Positions 27,857 through 37,786 of a DNA stretch of 64,000 bases are shown here, in pieces. Both the position numbers and the translations under genes were made by a program. Numbering within the stretch: the first letter of the stretch is position 1; the number at the start of each line of letters is the position of its first letter. Under the pieces are notes generated by a model that worked only from the letters and a program-made list of their open reading frames with translations, made no database searches and was not told the origin of the DNA. The stretch is from Iodobacter fluviatilis (GTDB lineage Bacteria > Pseudomonadota > Gammaproteobacteria > Burkholderiales > Chitinibacteraceae). The stretch spans positions 1,612,001-1,676,000 of the forward strand of contig NZ_CP025781.1 of NCBI RefSeq assembly GCF_004194535.1, written 5' to 3'.

Positions 27857-28920
27857 GTAAACGCACCCTTATGGTTATGGCTGGCGGTACAGGCGGGCAT
27901 ATTTTCCCCGCCCTAGCGGTAGCAAATGAGTTAAAAGAGCGTGGTTGGAAGATTATCTGGCTGGGCGCGGCTGGGCGTATGGAAACCCGCATCGTGCCAG
28001 AGCATGGCATTGATTTAATCACGCTAAAAATTGACGGCGTGCGCGGCAAAGGCCTGCTTAAAAAACTCAGCCAGCCGTGGGTGCAGCTCAAAGCCCTCTG
28101 CTGCGCGTTTAAGGTGATTTTTGAGCACAGGCCCGATGTAGCCATTGGTTTTGGTGGGTTTACTGGCTTTCCTGGTGGAATAGCCATACGCCTAATGTGG
28201 CTGCCGCTGGTCATACATGAACAAAACGCTGTGGCAGGCCTGACTAATAAAGTGCTTTCAAAAATAGCCAACCGCGTGCTGTTTGCTTTTCCAAGCGCGT
28301 TCCCTAACCAAGACGGCTGCATCGGCAACCCAGTTAGGGATGAAATCAAAGCCATGCCTGCCCCAGCAGCACGGTTTGCTGGGCGTACTGGCCCGCTAAA
28401 GTTGTTAGTAGTTGGTGGCAGCTTAGGCGCACAAGTATTTAACGAAGAAGTACCCAAAGCATTGGCGCTCTTACCCGAAGCCAACCGTCCACAGGTGATT
28501 CATCAAGCGGGTGAGAAACATATTGAAACTTTGCGCGCCAACTATGCCAAAGCAGGCGTGAGCGCCGATTGCCTAGCGTTTATTAGCGATATGGCCAACG
28601 CCTATGGCGATGCCGATTTGGTATTGTGCCGCGCCGGAGCACTTACCGTGGCCGAGCTAGCTTGCATGGGTGTGGCCTCGGTACTCGTGCCTTTTCCGCA
28701 TGCGGTAGACGATCACCAAACCGGCAATGCGCGCTATTTAAGCGAAAACAGCGCAGGCCATTTATTACCTCAAACAGAATTTAACGCAGCCGCTTTTGCA
28801 GCTCTACTTCAGCAGACCAGCCGCGAAGCCTGCTTAAACATTGCGACACAAGCTAGAAAACTAGCCAAACCGGATGCCACCTTAAGTGTAGTGGCTGTAA
28901 TAGAAGAATTAGCCAAGTGA
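27853..28920 (+). CDS. murG: Undecaprenyldiphospho-muramoylpentapeptide N-acetylglucosaminyltransferase MurG
   Basis: Peripheral inner-membrane glycosyltransferase that converts lipid I to lipid II. 355 residues, normal. Motifs: [15 protein letters not shown] (donor/acceptor loop), [31 protein letters not shown] and [11 protein letters not shown] with [14 protein letters not shown]. It begins in an ATGA overlap with ftsW. Confidence 0.97.
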   Translation: MSKRTLMVMAGGTGGHIFPALAVANELKERGWKIIWLGAAGRMETRIVPEHGIDLITLKIDGVRGKGLLKKLSQPWVQLKALCCAFKVIFEHRPDVAIGFGGFTGFPGGIAIRLMWLPLVIHEQNAVAGLTNKVLSKIANRVLFAFPSAFPNQDGCIGNPVRDEIKAMPAPAARFAGRTGPLKLLVVGGSLGAQVFNEEVPKALALLPEANRPQVIHQAGEKHIETLRANYAKAGVSADCLAFISDMANAYGDADLVLCRAGALTVAELACMGVASVLVPFPHAVDDHQTGNARYLSENSAGHLLPQTEFNAAAFAALLQQTSREACLNIATQARKLAKPDATLSVVAVIEELAK

Positions 28921-28924
28921 CATC

Positions 28925-30316
28925 ATGATGAAACATAAAGTTAAACGTATCCATTTTGTAGGCATAGGCGGAGTCGGCATGAGCGGCATCGCTGAGGTAC
29001 TGCTTAATCTTGATTTTGAGATCAGTGGTACTGATCTTGGCAGCAATGCCACCACTCACCGCTTGGCCGCTGCTGGCGCGCAAGTTCATTTAGGGCACTC
29101 CGCAGAATACGTTGCCAATGCCGATGTGGTGGTGATTTCTAGCGCGGTAAAAGACGATAACCCTGAAGTGATCGAAGCGCATAGCCGCAAGATCCCCGTA
29201 GTGCCGCGCGCCCAAATGCTAGCCGAGCTGATGCGCTTAAAACAAGGTATCGCTATTGCTGGCACCCACGGCAAAACCACCACCACCAGCCTAACCGCCT
29301 CGATCTTAGAAGCAGCGGGGCTAGATCCTACGTTTGTAATTGGCGGTAAATTACACGCCGCAGGCAGCAATGCTCGTTTGGGTCATGGCGACTTTTTAGT
29401 GGCCGAAGCCGATGAGAGCGATGCATCTTTTCTGCTGCTCACCCCTGTGATCTCGGTGGTCACCAATATAGATCAAGACCATATGGATACCTATGGCCAC
29501 GATTTTAATAATCTAAAGAAAGCCTTTATCACCTTCTTGCAGCATCTACCCTTCTATGGCCGCGCAGTGCTGTGCATTGACGACCCCTATGTGCGCGAGA
29601 TTTTACCGCAGGTCACCAGCCCAATAACGAGCTATGGCACCAGTAGCGACGCCATGCTGCGCGCCGAGAATATCGTCGCCCTCGATGGCAAGATGCAATT
29701 TGATGCGGTATGGGAAAACGGCGAATCGCGCCGTCTACCGATCACACTGAATATGCCCGGCATGCACAATGTGCTCAATGCCCTAGCCGCCATTGCAGTG
29801 AGCATTGAAGTGGGTGCAGATGAGGCCGCCATTCAATCTGCACTAGCAGGCTTTCAAGGGGTGGGCCGCCGCTTCCAGCGTTATGGTGACATCGCCTTAG
29901 AAACCGGCGGCAGCTTTACGTTAATAGACGATTACGGCCACCACCCAGTTGAAATGGCAGCCACCATTGCCGCTGCGCGAGGCGCGTTTCCTGGCCGCCG
30001 TTTAATACTGGCTTTCCAGCCGCACCGCTACACCCGCACCCGCGATTGTTTTGAAGATTTCGTACACGTTTTATCCACGGTAGATGGCTTATTGCTAGCC
30101 GAAGTCTATGCCGCAGGCGAAGCGCCCATTGTGGCGGCAGATAGCCGCAGCCTCGCCCGCGCAGTACGCGTAGTAGGCAAAGTAGAGCCGCAATTTGTAG
30201 CCGACATCCAAGACATGCCCACCGCCATTATGACCGCAGCCAAAGACGGTGATGTGATCATCACCATGGGCGCAGGCACGATAGGCGGCGTTCCTGGCAA
30301 GGTTGCGGAAATTTAA
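28925..30316 (+). CDS. murC: UDP-N-acetylmuramate--L-alanine ligase
   Basis: First amino-acid ligase of peptidoglycan precursor synthesis. 463 residues. Landmarks: [20 protein letters not shown] loop [44 protein letters not shown] and [10 protein letters not shown]. Two adjacent ATG codons (28925 and 28928) could start it. It follows murG after 4 bp. Downstream of murC the operon is interrupted by about 200 bp of repeats before ddlB. Confidence 0.97.
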   Translation: MMKHKVKRIHFVGIGGVGMSGIAEVLLNLDFEISGTDLGSNATTHRLAAAGAQVHLGHSAEYVANADVVVISSAVKDDNPEVIEAHSRKIPVVPRAQMLAELMRLKQGIAIAGTHGKTTTTSLTASILEAAGLDPTFVIGGKLHAAGSNARLGHGDFLVAEADESDASFLLLTPVISVVTNIDQDHMDTYGHDFNNLKKAFITFLQHLPFYGRAVLCIDDPYVREILPQVTSPITSYGTSSDAMLRAENIVALDGKMQFDAVWENGESRRLPITLNMPGMHNVLNALAAIAVSIEVGADEAAIQSALAGFQGVGRRFQRYGDIALETGGSFTLIDDYGHHPVEMAATIAAARGAFPGRRLILAFQPHRYTRTRDCFEDFVHVLSTVDGLLLAEVYAAGEAPIVAADSRSLARAVRVVGKVEPQFVADIQDMPTAIMTAAKDGDVIITMGAGTIGGVPGKVAEI

Positions 30317-30321
30317 ATAAA

Positions 30322-30451
30322 AAACCTAAATTTTGAACCACGGAGGAGACAGCGTTTCAAAGAAGAGGCCTAAAACCTGAGAAAAAAAGACTAACCATTT
30401 TTTGCTTTCTCCATGGTTCTCCTGTTTCTTCTTGGCGCAAGGTTTGGGGTT
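30322..30451. repeat. CACAGAG-type inverted repeat element, diverged copy
   Basis: The left arm AACCTAAATTTTGAACCACG and GGAGGAG faces a right arm with CTCCATGGTTCTCC and AAGGTTTGGGGTT. The outer ends pair as an inverted repeat. It lies between murC and ddlB inside the dcw cluster. Confidence 0.6.
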
Positions 30452-30463
30452 AGAACTTGTAGT

Positions 30464-30486
30464 GTGGGCACGGTTTTTATGCCCAC
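30464..30486. repeat. GTGGGCA palindrome before ddlB
   Basis: GTGGGCA, a 9-base loop, then TGCCCAC form a perfect 7-bp stem 29 bp before the ddlB start. It is related to palindromes at 34903, 47437 and 52416. It could be a terminator-like or attenuator hairpin, but no T run follows. Confidence 0.5.
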
Positions 30487-30515
30487 GCGGAAAATATAAT
30501 GAGATGGATTTCAAA

Positions 30516-31423
30516 ATGAATAAATACGGAAAAGTAGCCGTGGTAATGGGGGGACTTCCGCAGAGCGTGAAGTTTCTTTAATGAGCGGCCAAGGTGTTTT
30601 AGGTGCTCTACTATCCCGCGGCGTAGATGCGCATGCGTTTGATCCCGCTGAAAAACCGCTGACAGAATTAACCACAGAAAAATTTGACCGCGCTTTCCTG
30701 ATTTTACACGGCCCATTTGGTGAAGACGGCACATTGCAAGGTGCATTAGATGTAATAGGCATGCCATATACTGGCTGTGGTGTATTGGCCTCAGCACTAG
30801 GTATGGATAAGCTGCGCAGCAAGCTGATTTGGCAAGCACTAGGGTTGCCTATTCCTGCTTTTGAAATTCTTACTCCAGAAAGCGATTTTTCAGCGGTTGA
30901 GCGCAAGCTAGGCCTACCCTTATTTGTAAAGCCTGCTTGTGAAGGCTCTAGCATTGGCGTGAGTAAAGTAAAAAATGCCGGAGATCTTGCCGCTGCGTTT
31001 GCAGAAGCTTACAAATACGACATGATTGTCATTGCAGAACAGTTCATTGGAGGGGGAGAATACACCGCAGCGGTGCTGGGAGACCAAGTACTGTCGTTTG
31101 TAAAAATTGAGCCTGCTACTGAATTCTACGATTACGAAGCCAAATATATCCGCAATGATACGGTTTATCGCTGTCCTGCCGGTTTGTCCTCTGAACTCAA
31201 TGAAAAAATCGCTGGCTACGTCAAGCAAGCCTTTTGGGCCCTTGGCGGCCGCGGCTGGGCACGTATTGATTTCTTAATGGACGAAGCGGGTAATCCCTAT
31301 CTATTAGAAGCCAATACCGCGCCGGGAATGACCAGCCATAGCTTATTTCCTATGGCGGCTAAAGATGCCGGATTGAGCTATGAGGATTTAGTTTTGCAAG
31401 TATTAGACAGCACGCTGGAATAA
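30516..31423 (+). pseudogene. ddlB: D-alanine--D-alanine ligase DdlB, frameshifted at a G tract
   Basis: ATP-grasp enzyme that makes D-Ala-D-Ala for MurF. The natural start is ATG 30516 ([11 protein letters not shown]). At 30548-30553 a run of six G residues is one base short, so the zero frame reaches TAA 21 codons in. Shifting back one base after GGGGGGA restores [11 protein letters not shown], the conserved N-terminal motif, and the frame then continues to 31423. Downstream motifs are intact: [43 protein letters not shown] and [16 protein letters not shown]. Starting at ATG 30581 would give 280 residues lacking the motif Glu that binds D-Ala. This may be a sequencing homopolymer error, phase variation, or -1 frameshifting. 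Confidence 0.88.
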
Positions 31424-31486
31424 GAAACTTGATGTTATTTAACCATTTCAGCCGATTAATAAACGCCATTACGATGAGGCTAACCC

Positions 31487-32236
31487 ATGTGGGATAAACC
31501 TCAGCTATTAATGTGGTTTGCCAATTTGCTGACGGCTCTGGCTTTATTGCTTTTATTTTATGCTTTGTTGTTTTTGACTGTGCATTCGCCTTTGTTTCCG
31601 ATTAAACGAATCAAAGTTGATGGTGATTTAGTTCACGTCACTCGCGAGCAATTGCAATACGTTATTAAACACGAGCTAAAAGGAACATTTTTTACTCTGG
31701 ATCTAGATAAAGCCCGCGTAGCTTTTGAAAAGCTACCTTGGGTAAGACAAGTAACGGTGCGCCGCCATTGGCCAGATCGAGTAGAGGTAAATATTGAAGA
31801 GCATAAAGCCATGGCCCGTTGGGGCTCAGTTGGCTTACTCAATAGCTATGGCGAACGCTTTGATGCGGCTTCAAATGATCAATTACCGACTTTAGAAGGG
31901 CCAGATGGCACAGAAAAAATCATGGTTGACGGCTTTGTAGAGCTGCATAAAACACTGTTGCCACTCGGGAAAAAAGCCACTCACGTTTGGCTATCGGCAA
32001 GGCGGGCATGGCGATTTGAGCTAGATCATCAGCTCACCATTGAAGTAGGTAGAGACGAGCCAGTAGCAAGAACCGCGCGTTTTGTAACCGCTTACCCTTA
32101 CTCATTGGGCAGATTAAAACAGCCTTTTGAATATGTAGATTTGCGCTATCCAAATGGCTTTGCAGTACGTTTACCAAATTTTAAACCGGCTGCAGCCAAG
32201 CCGGAAAATGCAAAAGAGGCCGCTTTAGCGCACTAA
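31487..32236 (+). CDS. ftsQ: Cell division protein FtsQ
   Basis: Divisome membrane protein that nucleates the FtsQLB complex. 249 residues. A short cytoplasmic tail, one membrane span (about 10-34), a POTRA domain (starting near FPIKRIKVDGDLVHV) and the FtsQ beta domain, including LPWVRQVTVRRHWPDRVEVNI-type sequence and the ending VDLRYPNGFAVRLP. A GAGG-containing ribosome site lies upstream. It lies between ddlB and ftsA as in other dcw clusters. Confidence 0.95.
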   Translation: MWDKPQLLMWFANLLTALALLLLFYALLFLTVHSPLFPIKRIKVDGDLVHVTREQLQYVIKHELKGTFFTLDLDKARVAFEKLPWVRQVTVRRHWPDRVEVNIEEHKAMARWGSVGLLNSYGERFDAASNDQLPTLEGPDGTEKIMVDGFVELHKTLLPLGKKATHVWLSARRAWRFELDHQLTIEVGRDEPVARTARFVTAYPYSLGRLKQPFEYVDLRYPNGFAVRLPNFKPAAAKPENAKEAALAH

Positions 32237-32409
32237 ATAGCCTTTTGTAATGAATATAAATTTGTTGCTTGGCGCTGAACATACGAAGCCCAAGCTACAC
32301 CGATACAAATTTTTATATTCTAACGATAAAGCAATACCAAACATTCAGCGGCATCAGCTTATATAAAGCGCCGTTTTTTAAGAAATAAGCATTGTAAAAA
32401 GGTTGTCAG

Positions 32410-33642
32410 ATGACCAGGGATAGCAAAAACCTCATCGTCGGGCTAGACATCGGCACCTCCAAAGTGGTGGCCGTGGTTGCCGAGATCAAGGAAGACGGCG
32501 CACTCAATGTAGTTGGCCTAGGCTCAGCTGCGTCGCGTGGTTTGAAACGTGGCGTGGTTGTCGACATTGAAAAAACCGTTGCAGCCATCCAATCAGCGTT
32601 AGGTGAAGCTGAGCTGATGGCCGATTGCAAAATTCGCGAAGTCATTACCGGCATAGCGGGTAGCCATATCAAGAGTATTAACTCTGATGGCATGGTGGCG
32701 ATCAAGGATAAGGAAGTCACCTCTGCCGATGTAGACCGCGTGATTGAAACCGCTAGCGCGGTGAATATCCCAACCGATCATCAAGTACTGCATATCTTGG
32801 CGCAGGAATACATGATTGACGGCCAAGAAGGCGTTAAAGAGCCGCTAGGAATGTCTGGTGTGCGCTTACATGTGAATGTGCATATCGTTAGCGGCGCGAT
32901 GAGTGCGGTGCAAAACATCACCAAGTGCGTGCGTCGCTGCGGCTTAGAAATCGAAGAAGTGGTATTACAGCCTTTGGCCTCCGCTTATTCAGTGCTCACC
33001 GAAGATGAAAAAGACCTCGGCGTTTGCTTGGTTGATATTGGTGGCGGCACCACCGATTTAGCGATTTTCATTGGCGGTGCAATCCGCCATACCGCCGTTA
33101 TCCCTATTGCTGGCGACCAAGTCACCAACGATATCGCCATGGCGCTACGTACCCCAACGTCTGAAGCCGAGACCATCAAGTTGCAACATGGCGTAGCGCT
33201 GCGCCATATGAGCGATCCAGCGCAAATGATTGAAGTGCCGGGCGTAGGTGAGCGCGGTGCGCGGCAAATGAGCCGGCATACCTTGGCGGAAGTGATTGAG
33301 CCGCGAATTGAAGAGCTATATGGCTTAGTTCAACAAGAACTACGCCGCTCTGGTTTTGAAGGCCGCCTATCCAGCGGCATCGTCATTACCGGTGGGGCAG
33401 CCATGATGCCTGGCATGGTAGAGCTAGGGGAAGAGATTTTCCATATGCCACTACGGATGGGCACGCCAAAGTATGTAGGTGGCCTAGCCGAAGTGGTGAA
33501 AAACCCACGTTATTCCACCGCGGTGGGTTTATTACTCATCGCACGCGAACAACTACAAAAGAACCCCGTACATCGGGGCAAAGATGGCTCCATGGGGGAT
33601 ATTTTTGGCCGTATGAAGTCTTGGTTTCAAAACACATTCTGA
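32410..33642 (+). CDS. ftsA: Cell division protein FtsA
   Basis: Actin-like ATPase that tethers FtsZ to the membrane. 410 residues. Phosphate-1 loop VGLDIGTSKVVAVV, phosphate-2 DIGGGTTDLAIF, adenosine loop ITGGAAMMPGM and a C-terminal amphipathic helix ending GRMKSWFQNTF that serves as the membrane anchor. A 173-bp gap precedes it, with an imperfect AT-rich inverted repeat (ATAAATTTGT facing ACAAATTTTTAT), which may be a hairpin or hold a promoter. Confidence 0.97.
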   Translation: MTRDSKNLIVGLDIGTSKVVAVVAEIKEDGALNVVGLGSAASRGLKRGVVVDIEKTVAAIQSALGEAELMADCKIREVITGIAGSHIKSINSDGMVAIKDKEVTSADVDRVIETASAVNIPTDHQVLHILAQEYMIDGQEGVKEPLGMSGVRLHVNVHIVSGAMSAVQNITKCVRRCGLEIEEVVLQPLASAYSVLTEDEKDLGVCLVDIGGGTTDLAIFIGGAIRHTAVIPIAGDQVTNDIAMALRTPTSEAETIKLQHGVALRHMSDPAQMIEVPGVGERGARQMSRHTLAEVIEPRIEELYGLVQQELRRSGFEGRLSSGIVITGGAAMMPGMVELGEEIFHMPLRMGTPKYVGGLAEVVKNPRYSTAVGLLLIAREQLQKNPVHRGKDGSMGDIFGRMKSWFQNTF

Positions 33643-33716
33643 TCTATTCAGGTAAGTATCAGCGGTTGTTGGTAAACACCACGGCCGCTTAAATCGGGCA
33701 ACGCAAGGAGAGCAAC

Positions 33717-34892
33717 ATGGCTTTAACTTTCGAAGTGCAAGAAGTTGCACATCACGTCAACATTAAAGTGATTGGTGTAGGCGGCGCAGGCTGCAACGCC
33801 ATCAATAATATGATCGAGCACGCATTAAGTGGGGTGCAGTTTATTGCTGCCAACACCGATGCACAGGTGCTTAAATTATCTAAAGCCACCGATGTTGTGC
33901 AATTGGGCACCACGGGCTTTGGCGCAGGCTGCGATCCAGAAGTGGCCCGCGAAGCTGCTGAAGTGGATCGTGAGCGCATTGGCGAGCTCATCAGCGGTGC
34001 CAACCTGCTGTTTATCACCGCAGGGATGGGTGGTGGCACAGGTACGGGCGCATCCCCGGTGATTGCGCAAATTGCCCGTGAAAAAGGCATCTTTACCGTT
34101 GGCGTAGTGACCAAGCCTGGCCTTGACGAAGGCTCACGCCAGAAAGTGGCCCAAGCGGGGATCGACGAGCTCAGCCGACACGTAGATTCGCTGATTATTG
34201 TATCTAACCAAAAGTTAGAAGAAGTACTAGGCGAAGACGTAACCGTTGACGAAGCTTTCCGTGCTGCCGATGATGTACTGCGTAATGCCGTAGCCTCTAT
34301 CGTAGAAATCATCCAATACCCAGGCTTGATCAACGTCGACTTTGCCGACGTAAAAACAGTGATGCAAGAAAAAGGCATGGCAATGATGGGCTCAGCTTTT
34401 GCTGCTGGCGAAAACCGCTCTATCCGCGCCACCGAAGAAGCCATCAGCTGCCCATTGCTAGATAACATTAACTTCAAGGGTGCGCGTGGTGTGCTGCTAA
34501 ATATCAGCGCCAGCCGTGCCAGCTTGAAGAAAAGCGAAATCACCCGCGCTCGTGAAATCATCCAATCACACGTAGCAGAAGATGCAATGGTGAAACACGG
34601 TGTGGTTTACGACGAAAGCTTAGGTGAGCAGATTCGTATCACCATTATCGCTACCGGCATGGGCAACACCAGTAAGCCACAGCTTTCTGTCGTGCCAACG
34701 CCGCAGCTAAAAACCGGTACCGACAATCACTCCAGTAGCGAGCCAAATTGGAGCGAATACGATTTGCCACCAGGCTTTCGCCCGAGCGCACGTAGCGCAC
34801 GCGGCAGCGGGGATGTGGCTACAACAACGCGTAACAACACCTCGAATGTTGATATGGATATTCCAGCGTTTTTACGTCGTCAGGCAGATTAA
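33717..34892 (+). CDS. ftsZ: Cell division protein FtsZ
   Basis: Tubulin-like GTPase that forms the Z ring. 391 residues, with an AAGGAG ribosome site seven bases before ATG. Motifs: VGGAGCNAINNM, the tubulin signature GGGTGTGASPVIA (around residue 106-118), and NVDFADVKTVM. A variable linker leads to the conserved C-terminal peptide DIPAFLRRQAD, which binds FtsA and ZipA-type partners. Confidence 0.98.
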   Translation: MALTFEVQEVAHHVNIKVIGVGGAGCNAINNMIEHALSGVQFIAANTDAQVLKLSKATDVVQLGTTGFGAGCDPEVAREAAEVDRERIGELISGANLLFITAGMGGGTGTGASPVIAQIAREKGIFTVGVVTKPGLDEGSRQKVAQAGIDELSRHVDSLIIVSNQKLEEVLGEDVTVDEAFRAADDVLRNAVASIVEIIQYPGLINVDFADVKTVMQEKGMAMMGSAFAAGENRSIRATEEAISCPLLDNINFKGARGVLLNISASRASLKKSEITRAREIIQSHVAEDAMVKHGVVYDESLGEQIRITIIATGMGNTSKPQLSVVPTPQLKTGTDNHSSSEPNWSEYDLPPGFRPSARSARGSGDVATTTRNNTSNVDMDIPAFLRRQAD

Positions 34893-34902
34893 TGGCAATA
34901 GA

Positions 34903-34991
34903 GTGGGCGTGCGCGCCCACGCATAGATTAAGAAGGAAAGGCCTATCAGTACAATTGAAAAGATCAAAACCAGCACAAACCCAGTGCTGGT
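34903..34991 (+). terminator. Two hairpins between ftsZ and lpxC
   Basis: GTGGGCG-TGCG-CGCCCAC (34903-34920) and ACCAGCAC, a 7-base loop, GTGCTGGT (34969-34991) are both perfect stems. Neither has a strong T run. They may partly terminate ftsZ transcripts or set relative lpxC expression. The first belongs to the GTGGGC palindrome family. Confidence 0.45.
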
Positions 34992-35023
34992 AAGATTGCG
35001 GTCTGCCGATTAACGAGACCAAT

Positions 35024-35938
35024 ATGTTCCAACAACGCACTCTGAAAACGACCATCCGCGCCGTTGGCGTGGGCCTGCACTCTGGCGAGCGCGTCACCCT
35101 CGTCTTAAAACCGGCCCCGATCAATAGCGGGATCGTCTTTCAACGCGTCGATTTGCCCGAGTCGACGCCATTCAGAGTAACGCCAGCGCTGGTTAATGAC
35201 ACGCGGCTCTCCTCCACGCTCGTCAAAGACGGTGTACGTGTTGGAACAATTGAGCACATCATGTCGGCATTTGCGGGGCTAGGCATCGACAACGTGATTG
35301 TTGAAGTCGACGCCCCGGAAATGCCGATTATGGATGGATCGGCGGCTCCTTTTATTTATTTACTGCAATCAGCAGGCATTGTGGATCAGCAAGCGGCCAA
35401 ACAATTTGTGCGCGTGCTCAAGCCGATAGAAGTGATTGAAGGCGATAAATGGGTAAGGCTACTGCCCCACGAAGGCTATAAAGTTGCTCTCACCATCGAC
35501 TTTGCTCACCCAGCATTCAAAAAATCCGCCCAAACCATCAAGATTGACTTTGCTAACACCAATTACGTCAGCGAAATCGCCCGCGCCCGCACCTTTGGTT
35601 TTATCCACGAAGTAGAATACCTGCGCATGAATGGCCTAGCCCGTGGCGGCAGCATGGATAACGCCATCGTGATCGACGAATACCGCGTGCTGAACGATGG
35701 CGGCCTGCGCTTTGAAGACGAATTTGTGCGCCACAAAGTACTCGATCTGATCGGCGATTTATACATCCTAGGCCGCCCACTTATCGCCGCTTTCGAAGGC
35801 TATAAGTCCGGCCACGCCATGAATAACAAACTACTGCGCGCCCTACTGGAAGACGCTAGCAACTACGAAATTGTCAGCTTTAACGAGCGCGACAAAGTAC
35901 CCAGCTCCTTCCACGATCTACCGGCCTTAGGAATCTGA
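35024..35938 (+). CDS. lpxC: UDP-3-O-acyl-N-acetylglucosamine deacetylase LpxC
   Basis: Zinc enzyme for the committed step of lipid A synthesis. 304 residues. Zinc ligands are seen in [15 protein letters not shown] and [14 protein letters not shown]; the conserved [18 protein letters not shown] and [11 protein letters not shown] segments are present. It closes the dcw cluster as in other Gram-negatives. The stop overlaps the next small gene (TGATG). Confidence 0.97.
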   Translation: MFQQRTLKTTIRAVGVGLHSGERVTLVLKPAPINSGIVFQRVDLPESTPFRVTPALVNDTRLSSTLVKDGVRVGTIEHIMSAFAGLGIDNVIVEVDAPEMPIMDGSAAPFIYLLQSAGIVDQQAAKQFVRVLKPIEVIEGDKWVRLLPHEGYKVALTIDFAHPAFKKSAQTIKIDFANTNYVSEIARARTFGFIHEVEYLRMNGLARGGSMDNAIVIDEYRVLNDGGLRFEDEFVRHKVLDLIGDLYILGRPLIAAFEGYKSGHAMNNKLLRALLEDASNYEIVSFNERDKVPSSFHDLPALGI

Positions 35939-36129
35939 TGTTTATCGTGCTACGCCTGCTATTTGTCATAGCCGTTCTAGGCATCGCCTACTGTGCGTTC
36001 AAATACCAGCGCAGCCAAGACCCAAGCTGGCTACGCATCATAAAATGGATTCTGTATTCCACGCTGGGTTTGCTGGTGATCTTTTTTGTAGGACTGGTGA
36101 TAGAGCGGCTAGGGGGCGGGTTGAGCTGA
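35938..36129 (+). CDS. Small two-span membrane protein coupled to lpxC
   Basis: 63 residues, starting one base inside the lpxC stop (TGATG), so translation is probably coupled. Two hydrophobic segments (about 1-20 and 34-55) flank a basic loop, KYQRSQDPSWLRIIKW, giving a hairpin topology. No family was recognised. Location suggests a role at the envelope, which is inference only. Confidence 0.75.
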   Translation: MFIVLRLLFVIAVLGIAYCAFKYQRSQDPSWLRIIKWILYSTLGLLVIFFVGLVIERLGGGLS

Positions 36130-36233
36130 AGATTGTTGGACAAGTTTGATTTATTAACCCGCCCCTAAGTAAGGTGGAATCCCTGAAAAGGGAGTATCTC
36201 AACTATCCTGACACAGGGGGCCGGCAAGGTTCC

Positions 36234-36374
36234 CTATGCCCCATAGCATTTCCCTCCAGCGCCCTCCTCGTATCCGACTCCAAGCAGCAGCGCTTCTGGC
36301 GTGCTCGTTGACAACGTGAGCGGGACGGCTTGATCGATTACTGCAAAGCCTGTAGCTGTTAACTGCACCAGCAT
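36234..36374 (-). pseudogene. Possible C-terminal remnant of a MarR-like regulator
   Basis: A 46-codon open frame whose middle reads VQLTATGFAVIDQAVP, resembling the C-terminal helix of MarR-family regulators (LT..G..L.D.AV). No DNA-binding part precedes it in any frame. The rest of the 36130-36468 gap has no other coding signal. The similarity is short, so this is a weak call. Confidence 0.25.
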
Positions 36375-36468
36375 ACCAACTAAAAAGCACCAATATTAGC
36401 AAACGGGTTAGATGCTAAATAAATAACATCAATCCCGTTTATATCCAAAAGAACTCTTTCCCTTACAT

Positions 36469-37620
36469 TTATGCCCTGCCCACTATGAATCTCTGAAGAC
36501 GCTCTCTGATTGAAGAAGTCCATTTTTCAGTTAAAAGTGAAAAAATAAAACAAGAAAAATACAACAAACCAACTAACGTTAGTGCATATGAAAAACCATA
36601 CCAATCAGGCTGAACTTGAAATTGCAAACCAAAAATCTGATAACCCACAGCAACAAAAAAAACCATTAAAGGAAAATGGAACAAATAAGTAGAAAAAGAA
36701 AAATCAGCAAGCCGCTCACTTAACTTTGAGAATACGGAATAAATTGAAAATTGAGAAGAGCTAACTAGGGCAATAACATAAGCAACCCCAAGAGTAAAAT
36801 CTCTTAAAAATTCTTGAAGTAAAAACTCATGATTTTCTACATTATCTTGATTATGGCTAAGCCTTGAGGCAATCATCAAAATAAAAAAAACGGAGAACCC
36901 CAATAGTGGATTAATTTTCCATTTGTTTGAGGAGAACCATTTATATGCAAAAACACCCAGTAGCCACACAGCACCCCACAAAATTATTTTATTAGGCAGT
37001 AAAACAGAGATTACCAAAGCCAAAGCGATACATAAAAAACGTTTATTTCCTTCATTACAAAATGCAAATCCAATTAATGCAAAAATACAATAATACCACC
37101 ACTCATAAGCCAAGCTCCAGAGTGCCCCATTGCTTCCAAAATTGCCTGTTAATACACCTTGAAGCATGAGCAAATTACCAAAAAAAGTTGGAATACTTGT
37201 TGCAGAAGCAATGATAGAATTTAAAGAAATAGTTTGGTACTGTGAAGAATTAGTATACAGCTCACTTGCATTAAAAAAATTCAAGCCAGCAGTGTCGAAA
37301 AAAAGACCAATAAATAGCGCGGGGATTAAAACTGTATAAATTCTACTTATCCGCGCAGCAACATAACCATGAATATCCGGCCCTTTACTTACCCAGCGAT
37401 CTAACGTAATTCCGCCGACTAAAAAACCGCTAATCACAAAAAAAACAACAACGGCTTCATGGCCAAAACCCGTTAAAAAATATACACCTTTACTAAAAAA
37501 ACCCTTATTGACTACATTTTTATAATCAACCAAAACCAAATGCCTGACGTGGCTAATTAAAACCAAAAAAGCAGCCAACCAGCGCGACAAATTAATAAAA
37601 GACTTCATATTTAAATTCAT
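36469..37620 (-). CDS. Acyltransferase 3 family membrane protein (OafA/YrhL type)
   Basis: Integral membrane acyltransferase that typically O-acetylates surface polysaccharide or lipopolysaccharide. The start was set at ATG 37620 (MNLNMKSF) because GGAG lies about ten bases upstream; 383 residues with about ten membrane spans. Family features: LVLISHVRHL near the N-terminus (the His of the conserved motif), FVISGFLVGGITL, RISRIYTVLIPALF and NGALWSLAYEWWYYC. The gene is clearly richer in A+T than its neighbours, with long A and T runs, which suggests horizontal acquisition. The substrate is unknown. Confidence 0.9.
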   Translation of the reverse strand: MNLNMKSFINLSRWLAAFLVLISHVRHLVLVDYKNVVNKGFFSKGVYFLTGFGHEAVVVFFVISGFLVGGITLDRWVSKGPDIHGYVAARISRIYTVLIPALFIGLFFDTAGLNFFNASELYTNSSQYQTISLNSIIASATSIPTFFGNLLMLQGVLTGNFGSNGALWSLAYEWWYYCIFALIGFAFCNEGNKRFLCIALALVISVLLPNKIILWGAVWLLGVFAYKWFSSNKWKINPLLGFSVFFILMIASRLSHNQDNVENHEFLLQEFLRDFTLGVAYVIALVSSSQFSIYSVFSKLSERLADFSFSTYLFHFPLMVFFVAVGYQIFGLQFQVQPDWYGFSYALTLVGLLYFSCFIFSLLTEKWTSSIRERLQRFIVGRA

Positions 37621-37786
37621 TACACCGCTCCGACAAAACAAATGGAATTTCCGCAGTATACATAATTAATAATTAATTTTTATTGCCAAATAAAATAACA
37701 AATAAGAAACACATAATATAATAATTTAGTATTGAATGAGAATAGAAAATCATGTCTCACATCAATATCTAGAATACTCAGAACAA

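Noticed and set aside
36380-36440. Integron attC-like core GTTAGAT near 36408
   Set aside because: Only one core-like heptamer is present, with no partner core site or extended imperfect palindrome.
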